Origin: Hevea brasiliensis
Lineage: Eukaryota > Streptophyta > Magnoliopsida > Malpighiales > Euphorbiaceae
Length of the DNA: 64,000 bases
NCBI RefSeq assembly: GCF_030052815.1
Contig: NC_079498.1
Coordinates: 66,388,992-66,452,991 of the forward strand
Direction: 5' to 3'
Part shown: positions 1-11,472 of the stretch, piece after piece
Position numbering within the stretch: the stretch's first letter is position 1
Layout: each line of letters starts with the position of its first letter
Notes under the pieces: generated by a model
Databases searched by the model: none
The model's input: the letters and a program-made list of their open reading frames with translations, nothing else
What the model was told of the DNA's origin: nothing
Position numbers and translations under genes: made by a program

Positions 1-1076
1 CAATACTGGTGCTCCCCAAGGTGACACACTAGGGTGGATGAAACCCTTATCTAGCAACTCCTGCAATTGCACCTTTAACTCTTTCAACTCAGCAGGTGCC
101 ATCCTATAAGGAGTGATGGAAATTGGCTCCACATCCAGCATAATCTCAATTTCAAACTGCACCTCTCTCTCCAGAGGTTATCCCAACAACTTTTCTGAAA
201 AAACATCCGAAAAATCAAATATTATAGGGATATTCTTCAATTCTGGATTCCCTACTTGGGTGTCTATCACATGAGCTAAGTATGCTTTACACCCTTTTCT
301 AATCATCCTCCTTGCAAGTGCAGTTGAAATGAGGTTTGATGCCAACAACTACCTCTCCGCGTGTATTACCACATCTGCATACTCAGGGAGGTCAAAAGTG
401 GCTGCCTTCAGTTTATAATTGATTATAACATGATGCCTTGCTGACCAATCTATGCCCAAGATGATATCATAATCTCAGAAGGGCATTTCAATTAAATCTA
501 ACAGGAATGTATGCCCTAAGATTACCAAAGGATAATCCTTATACAATTTGTTCACTCTAACTTCTTGTCCTAGAGGACTAGTCACTAACACTTTAAAATC
601 CAATTTCAAACAAGGAATAGCAACAGAAAATGCAATATTGGCACTAGCATAAAAATGTGTAGAACTGGGGTGAAATAGCACATAAACATCCATTAAAGAT
701 AGAGAATATACTAGCCATAACATCTGATGTCTTAGCCTCTTCTCTCTGGCACATTGTATATACTCTAGCCGGTGCACCACTCTGCTCTGACTGGTTTACT
801 GTACCCTGGCTACTAAATGTATGGCCTCTACCCTTGCATCGGCCCCTACTGACAGTGTGTGGTCCTCTGGAAGCAGAAACTTAAACAGATCCCTTAGTGG
901 TGGTAGGTGGACCAGATCTGCGAGCACCAGTGCAATCCCTAGAAAAATGCCTAGTTTCACCACAGTTGTAGCAAGCTCTTATGGCCTTATAACATACTCC
1001 TCCATGTGTATTGCCACAGGTTTCACAGGTATGGACAGGAAAGGAACCCCTGGATGTCTGCTGACTAGATCCAGGT
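1..1076 (-). pseudogene. G0 gag C-end, protease and RT start, broken
   Basis: Minus-strand piece of a Ty3/gypsy (Tekay/Del-type) polyprotein running off the left edge. Read right to left it holds a CCHC zinc knuckle at 932-973 (CYNCGETRHFSRDC, all ligands present), then the aspartic protease (uninterrupted from 780 to 478), then the linker and the first residues of reverse transcriptase at about 1-130 (the SPWGAPV motif). The protease active-site motif, DPG(S/Y)TH in the sister copies here, reads HPSSTH: the catalytic Asp codon is replaced by His at 670-672, so the protease should be dead. A stop follows at 475-477 just before the conserved DIILGMDW block. The gag N-terminus lies at 14466-15352, separated by inserted S1. 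Family assignment rests on clear similarity to the G2-G4 copies. Confidence 0.88.
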
Positions 1077-2539
1077 TGTAATACCCCTTACTCGATTTAC
1101 AGTGTAGCCGAGCAAAGTGTGTCACATTCGGTGCCGGAGCACCTTATCTTATCTTACTTTATTCCTCTAATAATTTTAATCTTGTTATAAATTTAAAATC
1201 AATTATATTCTAAGGAGAAACTGACGGAGTTTCCCCTATTATATTACCATTTGGCGTGCTTCATTATTTAACTGTTTAAAAATCTCAACAATATTTTTTA
1301 ATAATAATCTCATCCATATTCAACATAACCATCTCACATTCAATTTTTGCAACTCATATTCATACATATCCATTCATGCTCCATTCATATATATAAATTC
1401 TCAAATTCCAATAATTTACATCAATGCACAATTTATTACACAAATTTATAATTTACATCATATACAAATGTAATTCCATAAATTCATAATTTACACTACA
1501 AAATTTTATGAATATATATAATGCACAAAATACATTAATATGACCTATATGGGCCCTATCTACATGCATTGCTGATGAGGTGACACCTTAGACACTTCTG
1601 TAGATCCGGACTCTAAAATCCCAGTCTAATGTCCACTGGGCTTTATCTTCAGTACCTACGCGAGGAAACAATCTATTGCGTTAAGCATTTCTGTTTAGTG
1701 GTGCAATAATATAACAAGGAAATAACATATACAAATAAAGATAAAAATAGAGCATAATCTGTGAAATCAGGAATTATTTTGATTTCATATGAAAATTTTA
1801 ACATTATATATCTTTTATCATTTTTGTTATTATTTGGAAGCACTTATTTCATAAGTTTATAATAATAATATACAATATACAAAATTAATAAAAATATTGA
1901 ATTTATGTTTAAAGTATCATAGAAGATGCATTTGTAATAATTGTTTAAGTTATACTTATTTTTCTAGCCTTTACATTGTTTTACTTAATATTTCCTATGT
2001 ATTTTGGATCATTTCATAATAAATAAATTTTTAGAATAAATCTAGTTCATTTTAGATACTTCTTACTCATTTATTTAATTTCTAATATTCTTAACTTATT
2101 TCACTGCCCAAGTAACCTATGACAGGCTGACTGGACTGGATATGCAGGTAAACTAGCACTGGACACACTTGTGCCATGGGCTGTCAAACCATGGGACACA
2201 TAATGTCAACCATGTATGCAATCAATATAGCTAGCACTAGACACCGTGGTGCCTCGGGCCATCATACCATGAGATGCATAATGTCAACTACATATGCAAT
2301 CAATATGGCTGAGAAGCCATAGTAACACATTATCAGGCATACAAGCCATAAATGCGGGCATAAAGCCTTAATAACGGGCATAAAGCCTTATGCAGTACTG
2401 CTAAATTAATCCCCTATTGGCATGCCAGTCTATCCAATTTGATACACATGTCTAGGTAATATATAGGCACATTAGTATTATTAAGTGTTCATATGTTTTA
2501 TTATTTCATCACATGCTCCATTTATATTTTATAACATTT

Positions 2540-3010
2540 TTAATCCTATTCATGGTGGAAGCATAAATTTCTAAATCACATTTCTACATAATTTATGCAT
2601 TCATCAAATCATTCATGTTGATTACAATTCACATCAATTGATTTCATATACCATTTGTACTCAAAGCATTCTTTCTTTCTTTCATGATGGGAACAAGTGT
2701 CCCATTCACACATTCATGTGATTTATTTATTCATTACTCTATTTATGTGAATTATCATTCACAATTCAAGAAGTTTTTTGCATACTAAGTATTTATAATT
2801 CACATTATTCCCTCTCATGTTTCATTTATTGTGCAAAGTAATATTATTTTATTTACAAGGGAAACATAAGTCCTAATGATAGCTTCACCTCATTTATACA
2901 TTTAACAATTAATTTATGTTAATTACAATTCATATTTCAAGTTATATTGGCAATATATCATAAGTTCTATTTGTGATGGGGATATAAGCCCCAACTACCT
3001 TTTCACATGA
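2540..3010. repeat. Imperfect repeats with small stem motifs in S1
   Basis: Four degenerate copies of a unit carrying an inverted GGG...CCC core, at about 2552, 2687, 2857 and 2976 (for example GATGGGGATATAAGCCCC). Each is followed by AT-rich text with repeated 'catgtgatttatgtattcatt'-like words. Spacing is irregular, about 120-170 bp. The block is absent from the related G3 LTR. No coding sense seen. Confidence 0.45.
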
Positions 3011-3694
3011 TTTATGTGTTCATTAAGTTATTTAAGTAAGGTACCATTCTTATTCCAAGTTGTCCATAAAAGTTTCATGGATTTCATATTTTATACTTTA
3101 ATTTCCTCTAGCAATTTGGCCAAGATGCGTAGTTCATTTTGTAACGCCCTCACTTTAGATAGTTTGTACATCCTACTATTTTGGTGACTGATGTCTGTCC
3201 GGACAGCTAGAATTTCTGGAATTATATTTAAACTAGAGTGACGAGTCATAAATAATTCAAATAATGAGAAGAAAAATTAAGGAAAAATTTTAGAAATGAA
3301 ATGCATTAAGGTTAAATGAACTATAGCTATAGCGATGGGTAACCTTAGCGGGAAGCGACTGTGAAGACAGTTGCCGATCCTATACCAGTAGGGATATCCC
3401 GTGAAATAATTTTTGAGACTCCAATAAAGAGTTATTGAGCTTTAGATAGCAATAGAATGCCAAGAAAATTCTAAGAAAATTTTATCAATCGGTACAGATA
3501 ATTTTAGCTTATTAAACAAAACAAAGGGCATTTTGGTCATTTCACCTTCAAAGATGATTTTTGACTAACTTGTCCATTAAAGTAAGTGAGGTATATGATA
3601 TAAAATATAAATAAATATTATTAGAAGTTTAAGTAAAAATAAGAAATGAAAATAAGAAAACAAAGTTAAAAGAAATGAAATTTAATGATAATTA

Positions 3695-3713
3695 TGACAT
3701 CATAATGATGTCA
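3695..3713 (+). promoter_or_regulatory. Inverted TGACATCA/TGATGTCA pair in S2
   Basis: TGACATCA at 3695-3702 and its reverse complement TGATGTCA at 3706-3713, 3 bp apart. The same pair sits at the same place, upstream of the purine-rich leader, in several other LTRs here. It resembles a bZIP (TGACGTCA-like) site whose CpG has become CpA. The regulatory role is inference. Confidence 0.4.
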
Positions 3714-6404
3714 TTTAAAACCTCCTACCAATCACATTTAGACAAACACTTATTAAACCATTAAAAAGAGATAAAATTGACTAAAAATTCTATTATCTTC
3801 CTCATTGCTTCAGCTGGCCGAAAACCCTCTCTCACTTCCTCCATTAATTTTCTCTAAGCAAGCTCCATCTCCCACTCATTTCTATCACTAAACCCTTTAC
3901 TCCTTTCTTTAAAATCCACCCTTGCAACAAGAGCAAGTTTAAGGCAGCAAAAAGAAGAGGAAAGAAAGAGTTTTCTTCAAGCTTAGGTTGGCACACATAA
4001 AGGTTAGTGCCAAATTATTTCCCTCTCTCTTTATATTCTTGTTTAGGAGTATAAATTGAGTTAGAAATTTGCAAGAAATTGAAATTAAATACACATACTT
4101 AAACACCATGAATTTAAGCAGCTTTAAGGGAGTGAAGATTTTGATGATGTTAATGGAATTAAAGTTGTTAGCAATGGTATTTGAGAAGTATGTATGGAGT
4201 AGAGATTGTATTTCATGTGTTATGCTTGAATTAGGGATTTGAAGTTAGGGTTTTGTGACTAAATTGAGGATTTGGTGTTTGGATGTTTAATTGGAGTTTT
4301 AATGGTCAATTAGTAACCATTTATGGTAAATTGACCTTAAATTGGAATGATTTGTGGCATTAAGAAGTGATTTGGTATGTTGCCCCTATTGTGCCGGAAT
4401 TACTGAACTTGAGTCCAGTGTAGTTAGGCTACAATAACTTGACTTATGTAGCTTCAGTTGGTGCAAGGCCAATTGAAGGGGAAACTAGACACATAATGAC
4501 ACATTTTTATGAAAAAATCCTGCTCATAATGAAGGAGCGGAAGCATGGTGATTCGTTCATTAGAGCATTGAATTTCAAAAATTTTCTTCTAGGGTTCCAT
4601 ACATCATACCACATCTCTTATGTGCCTAATTATTTCAATGCTCAATTGTATATTAAAACACTTTTAATATATATTAGAATCTATGTTTGTCATTCAAGAT
4701 TGTGAATTAACAAATTAATTCATTTAAACCCTAGTTTAAAAGAGGAGTTAGAACACTAACCTCTTTGATGCACTATAGATGTAATTGGCACCTTTAAGAA
4801 GTACCTAGGATCCCAAGTGTTGTCTCTCTAGCTTTTCCACACCAAGATCACCAATGGGCAGCCCCTAATTTGCTTCTCAAGCCTTTGCCAACCAATTATA
4901 AAATGGGTTTTTGCCTTTAGAGAGGTAGTATGTATGTATAGGACACTAGCAACAATTTCTAGCAATTTTAATTCAAAGGATTTTGGGCAATTCTCTTTGA
5001 ATTGATGAGACAAGATGAAGAGGAGAGGGAGAGAGGTGTGCCGCCACCTTGAGGAAGAGAATAAGAGTGTTATGTTTTTTCTTTTCTTTTCCCTTTTATA
5101 TAATTAGGTCATTAAGTCACTTAAACCCTATGCCACATGTCACCACCTCATTGCATCTTATTTTTAATTGACTCAATCACATTAAGCCAAGTGTCAAAGC
5201 TAGACTTAATCTTGACTTTGATCATCTTACATGACAGGAAGACAAATGGCAAGCTTATATGATGCCATGTGTCACCATCTCATGGTGCCACATGTCACCA
5301 TGTGAAATGACCAAATTACCCTTATGTTGTAATTTTGAGTTCTCAACCCAAAATCAGTATTTCTCCTTTTCAAATCAATTTATATCAAATATAAATTAAT
5401 TAGTTAATCTTTATTAATTAATTTCTCACAATTAAATTCAAATTTAAACACTTTAAATATAAATTTAACTTATACTATACATCCAATAACCTAGATTTGG
5501 TTTCAAGTTATGCTAGGGACTTTGCAATCTTATTGCAAACCAAACTTATTTAATTAATCAATTGAACTCTTTAATTAATCCATTAAATCACATTTTACTT
5601 AGTGATTATCTTGTGCATGTGTGTGACTCACTAGGCTCATCACTAATTGGCAATGAGATATGATATTAACTCTTAATATCATCAGAACTCTTTCTTACCA
5701 TAAATGATTTCTCTAAATCATTTTAGGCATCTTATAAACCATGATTGATACCTAGCATAGCATGCCATGGCCACCCAATCAGTAACAAGGAATACCTTAA
5801 ATGAACCTTTAATCATATGTTATTATGCACTAAAATCTCTGTAACACCCTTATTTGCATAGCATGGTATATGTTACTGTTTCGGTGACCAGTGTGGATTC
5901 GGATAATTAAGAGAATTAAAACCATGTCTGAGACACTTAGATAAGCCCTGAACGCAAATAATTAATATTTGCCAAATAGTTAAGTATAAATAAGAAAAAC
6001 ATAACACAAAAAGTTAAATGAGCCGGGAGTCACAGCGATGGGTGACCTTCTTAGGAAATGACTGCGAGGTCAGTCCAAACTCAAATTTTGAACCTTAAAA
6101 TGTCACACTGCGGTCCTTAGGACTATTGCGAACACAGTGGAAAAAGGAAATCACGAAAAATAATTGTTAAGCAGGTTAAATAATTACGTCAGGGATCCGG
6201 AAGAAATATCAAATAACTTGCAAACTGGATTGAACCGGCAAGGGGCAATTTGGTCAATTCACTCCTAGAGCTGACTGCTAACCTAACTGTCCAATAAAAT
6301 TGGAGAAACGAATCTTTTGGAATCAAGAATTAAATTAAAGAACTAATGGAAAAATAAATGCAAAAGAAAAAGAAAATTAAAAAAGTTTATTTACATCACT
6401 TGGA

Positions 6405-6423
6405 TGACATCATCATGATGTCA
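6405..6423 (+). promoter_or_regulatory. Inverted TGACATCA/TGATGTCA pair in S4
   Basis: TGACATCA at 6405-6412 and TGATGTCA at 6416-6423. Same arrangement and same relative place as in the LTRs of G2, G3 and S2. Function not shown by the sequence. Confidence 0.4.
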
Positions 6424-8785
6424 AAACTAATTTTAATTTTCCTACAAATATTGACCAAGTCAACTAAGACTAAAAGACTTAAAAATAGCTAAAAAAGAAA
6501 AGAAAAAAACTAATTCTTGTCTTCTCCCATCTAGTGTGCCGCCCCACCTCTCACTAAGCCACCATGGAAAAAACTCCATTGAAGCTTGAGTTCAAGCTTC
6601 AAAACTCCCACTAAACCTTACCTTGACCCCAAATTAATCCATTAGAACTTGATAACCTCACTAGAAAAGAAGATTGAAGAAGAAAGAAAGGGAAGAAATT
6701 GAAGAAGAATTTGAAGATTTGAAAGCTCAAGTAAAGGTAAGTGATTGAATTTCGAAAATCTTAGTTTATATGTTGTGTTTGTAGCTCAATTAAACTAGAA
6801 ATCAACTTAAAATCAAACAAAAATAATTGTTGAGAGACCAAAAATGAATTTCATCCAGCTAGGGTTAGGGTTTGATATGAATGAGTTTGATGGTTTTGAA
6901 TGGTTATTTGAGGTGAATTAGGTATGTGGATCATGAATGTATACTTTGAAATGCATTAGATTGAACTTTATGTGTAGTTAGGGTTTGAGCATTTTGAAAA
7001 AATTGGAAAAAAATTTGAGAATTGGCCAAATAATGTAGTAGACCTTATTTGAGTTGAGAAATGGTCAATTGTGACCATTTGTGGTGTGTATGAATTGTTG
7101 GAACCAAGTTTCAATTCGGATTGGTGAGAGTCAATCTGCAGGCAGCTTGACCTAGGTCCATTTCAGGGACCAAAACTAAAAATTTACCAACCTAATTGGT
7201 GTGAAACTAATTGGGAATGAAACTAGACACAAAATGGCACATTTTTCATTGGGAATCATGGCTAGAAAGTGACCATAACTTAGTGAACAATTAGGCCAAA
7301 TCTGGAATTGGGCACATTGACCTGTACAAAAATGACTAAATGAATAGTGGTTACGTAAATGATCATAACTTGGTCTAGGAAGGTTAAAATGACCTGAATT
7401 TTATACCAATGGAAAGCTGAGACATAGCCCTACAACTTTTATGAAGAAAATAAACCCAAATTTTGACCATAACCTATTTGAAAAACCACCTGCAATCAAC
7501 CCACAAAATTTGCCAAAATCTAGAATTTGCCCAGAATTCTGGGTAACACCAAGTCTAGCCAGCCATGTTTAAATGGCCATAACTAGGGCTACAAAGCTCC
7601 AAATGGAGTGATTCAAAAAGGGAAATAAAGTTAAGATAATAAGGAACAATTTCTATGAAGAAAACTTAGCCAAATTACTATAGCAACTTGACTAATGGAA
7701 TAGTGCAAAATAGGGCACCAAATCTAAAATTTTGGAATTTCACCTAAGAGACTTAAAATTTGAGAAAAACAACCAAAACCAACAAATTAGGTAATCAAAA
7801 TGTGGTATGTAGGTGAAATTAGAATTTCCATACCTATTAAGCATTAGAAAGTCAACAAATTGACCTGAATAGTATTGTGAATAGTAACCTCGAAATACGA
7901 ATTTTAAAGAACGTCAAGTTAAGCATATTAAAGTTATATATAAATAGATTTGTAATTATTTTTGAATTTATGATAAATTATGATACTAAAATACTGTGAA
8001 ATTATGTGTTTTAGTCGAAAAGAATACCGGGAAAGAACCCGAGGCATCGAGTCAAGGCCAAGAGGAGACTCATATAAGATTTATGCACAAAAATTTTTAA
8101 ATTATAGTTTTCACAATGAAAACTGACATTGTGACTATGTTTTATTCATTATGAATTTTGAGAATGTTGTGTTACCTATTTTACAATGGAATTTTGAAAT
8201 GAAAATTATTTATTGATTTGTATGAAATATTTGAACATTATGGTTTTGAATTTGGTTATGGCCTTAGAAATTTTATTTGAGAATTTGTGTGTTGCCTACT
8301 TTAGAAATGGAGATTTGAAATGAAGTTTGTTTAATTATTGTATCAATTATAATTGAACATCATAGTTTTAAATTATTTTTTATTCACACTTGGCATGGCA
8401 GTCTCTTACTCTGTTCCTCCTCCACTTGATATTTGATCACTTTCCTCCCTCTCTAGCTTGCTAGTCTGAGGTGAATTTGGATGTGTACTCATTAGCTAGC
8501 TAGCCACCTCCCTCATTGATTTCGATTAGTGGGGTGAGTTTGCCTTGTCGTGGTGTACAACATGGCATGTTTAGAAATTTTGTGTCGTTGCCTAAGTTGT
8601 GTTATTGATTAGCAACGCTGTGTTTATTAAACTGTTTGATCAAATTTGTGTTATATTAAGCTTTGAAAATTATGATTTGCTATAAATGTAATTTGAAAAT
8701 TTGTGAAATGTGATTGTGAGATTTTTGAATTATGAATTGTTCATAAATGTTTTATATTTTGCATTTTATATTTTATTGTGCACCA

Positions 8786-8826
8786 CTGAGTATTTTTATA
8801 CTCAGCAATAGCTTTCTTTGCTGTCA
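8786..8826 (+). other. Twin hairpin near LTR 3' part, S4
   Basis: First stem CTGAGTAT/ATACTCAG with a TTTT loop, directly followed by a decayed second stem AATAGC...GCTGT. The same pair of stems recurs in all LTR families in the window. Confidence 0.55.
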
Positions 8827-11433
8827 CAGATAGGGAAAAGGACATAGCAGCAGAGTGAGCTGCTATAGAAATAGGGGAGCACAACTTGAAGATTTTTGTA
8901 CGGGTATATTATTTATACCCATTGTGTTTTGGTTGATGTAAATATGGTATTTTCATATGTATGTATGTAAAATTGAGCAGTTGTATAGTAAATTATAATA
9001 CTATTACCTTTTGGATATTTATGCTTGTAAATTAAATTGTGATTGCAAATTATTTATTTTGAATGCAATGTGTATAAATGAATTTGAAATATTTGAGATA
9101 ACAATTTTGTTTTGAATTATGGTGATTGGGTTGATTTGTATTGATTGAAAGTATTGGCAGTTGGGGTTGAGAAATGATATGAATCATTTGGAAGTGTTTT
9201 TTTTACAGGTTTTTGAAGAACTATTTTCTTAAAATATAGACGGCACTCTGTCGAAATTTTTCCAAAAATTTGCGTAAAAATAAAATGGACAAAAAAATTT
9301 TGAATTAGTTTTTAAACTTCTATTAAAGATAAGAAAATGCTCACCACTTCTAAAAGGTAAGGAAATAGTTTTAAAATCCCTTGTAGAGTACTTAATGAGT
9401 TATCGGTAGGTGAAGTTCAGTAGTTCATTAGGTATTCTATGGGATCATATTATGCCTTACAAAAGGGTAAGGTGTGATAATCTCTCTGTTACAAAATCCC
9501 AATTCGAGCTGGAGTCATGGTTTATGTCAAACCCCATTTGGTATGAATATTATATTTTCTTTTAATTGCAGTTCTTGATTAATTAGATTTTCTTGTCAGA
9601 AACTCTTTTCTGACTAAATCTTTCTATCCTGGTCAGGAACTTAAAACATCAAGAACAATTAAATGAACATAGGACTTTATCCCTATTTACTTAGGGCAAC
9701 AGATTCCATCTTGATCAACACCTACCTCCATATATAACTAGTAGGAGCCAACACATGCCTGTATACCTATACATAGTATAAGTATGAAAGCAGTAACAAA
9801 TTCAAACCAACTATATACAAGATAACTGTGTTATATCAGGTCTAAAGATTATATGCACTGATATGATATATGACAATGCATTGACAAAAGTAAACTCCAT
9901 GTGCTTATCATATGCGTCACTGGTTCGGCCTACTTATCATGTATAAGTGCCTATCATGTTTGTTATATGGCATGAGACTCATCATTCCATCTTATTTATA
10001 TCTCATATAAATACCTTGGGAACAAACATGATTACAATCTTTCTAGATAAGTCATGTCCTGTGTGAAGTATCCTCAATTGTGAACCAATTTATGATACTT
10101 TGTACTAGAAATACTATCACTCATATTCTTAACAACTTAAGAATAGAATTTCTAACAAAATATCAATGGACCTTTTCTATTACACATAAATATATTATGT
10201 AAATGGAAAAGTGAAATTGCCTTTTATTAATAAAATATATACAAGATACATACTAAATGATATGCTCTAGAGCATACTACTAACACAGAAAACCAAGTTA
10301 GGATGACCTAAATTCTGCCTCAATCCAGGTAACCAACAGACTGGACCTGGAAATTGACCATATGAATAGTGTTTGTTCATTTGGCCATAACTTTGTGTAG
10401 AGAGGTCTAAATGACCTGATTTTTAAACCAATGGAAATCTAATACAATTTAGAACAACTTTCATGAAGAGCAGAAACTCAAATTTTGATCATAACCAATT
10501 CAAATTGCTATCCAAAGTCAGGATACCAAAACTGCCAGAACCAATTTGTGCCCAGAAATTTTGGGTATTGATCTATTCAGCCAGTTATGGTAAAAATACC
10601 ATAACTTGAGCTACAAAACTCTAAATGGAGTGGTTCAAGAAGAGAATTAAAGAAGACACATAAAGGAACAACTTTCATGAAGAAAGTTTAGCTAAATTTC
10701 CACTGTAGATTGATCCAATGGAATAGTAAACATGGACCACGAAATCTGAAAATTTAAAATAACAATCAATGGGCTATGAATTAAGTTTGGCAACTAATGC
10801 CAATAAGTATAAAGTTCAAAATGTGATATCTTAGTGGAATTAGAATTAACAAATCTATTATGTATGAAAAAGTCAACATTTGTGTATAAATAGTAAAGTG
10901 AATAGTAATTACTAAACCTCAAATGCAAGAAATTTAATAATTAACTTTATAAAATATCGTAGTATGCCTAGAATGATTGGTTTGGATAGGTTGGCATGCC
11001 AATAGGGTTCCGATAGCAGTACTGCATATGGCTTTAGGCCATTCTGTGATTTGTGATATTTTATGCCACTTTGTGATATTATGGCCTATAGCCATTTGGC
11101 TATGCTTGATACACTCGGCTTTATGCCTGATTGCTTATATAGCTTATTAGCTGTTCTGTTACACACCTGGCAAACACTATGTGATCGATGGTGTGACGGT
11201 CTGAGGTACTTGATACTCAGTATCAGTTTACCCATTTATCCATTCCAGTTGACTAGTATAGGTTACTTGGGCAACTGAAATAAGACTTAATAAATTATAA
11301 TCAAATAATGAACACAAATGTACTAAAAGTTATACTATTATGAACAATTATCATAAATTCATTCTGCATAAAATGATAATATAATATCTGTATATTTATT
11401 TATTTAGTTTATTTTTATTTTATATTGGCACCA

Positions 11434-11472
11434 CTAAGCTGTATTACTTAGCGCATTGCTTTTACAACGCGT
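11434..11472 (+). other. Twin hairpin, S2 version
   Basis: First stem CTAAG/CTTAG (11434-11451). Second stem is around GCGCATTG...CAACGCG, with one A-C mismatch that looks like a decayed CpG. The position matches the CTGAGTAT hairpin of the G2/G4 LTR family although the stem sequences differ. Confidence 0.5.

Larger units (their letters stand above)
5840..9479 (+). mobile_element. S4: solo Tekay-type LTR, plus
   Basis: Starts TGTAACACCCTTATTTGC and ends GGTAAGGTGTGATA (terminal CA changed to TA). Flanked by a perfect duplication ATCTC (5835-5839 and 9480-9484). It is 3640 bp without coding sequence, same family as the 3.45-kb LTRs of G2 and G4. It carries the inverted TGACATCA pair (6405-6423), a purine-rich leader ending in AAAG|GTAAGTG (GT at 6737), and the twin hairpin at 8786-8826. 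In that hairpin both CG pairs of the second stem have become CA, as expected from methyl-cytosine decay. Confidence 0.93.
4530..10285 (+). mobile_element. S3: 2.1-kb LTR of unassigned family, split by S4
   Basis: Begins TGAAGGAGCGGAAGC and ends ACTACTAACA. Flanks are CATAA (4525-4529) and CAGAA (10286-10290), a 5-bp duplication with one change; related LTR S5 reads CTCAGAAAAC at this place, so CAGAA is the original. Own sequence is 4530-5839 plus 9485-10285, about 2111 bp, the same length as S6 (2100 bp) with which it aligns end to end. No ORF, PBS or polypurine tract seen. An A-rich AATAAA-like stretch near the right end suggests plus orientation. Two copies of equal length, each with its own duplication, argue for a solo LTR (or an LTR of a large non-coding element). 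Confidence 0.85.

Noticed and set aside
4439..4705. ORF spanning the S2/S3 border
   Set aside because: It crosses an insertion junction (4530) and has no protein resemblance.
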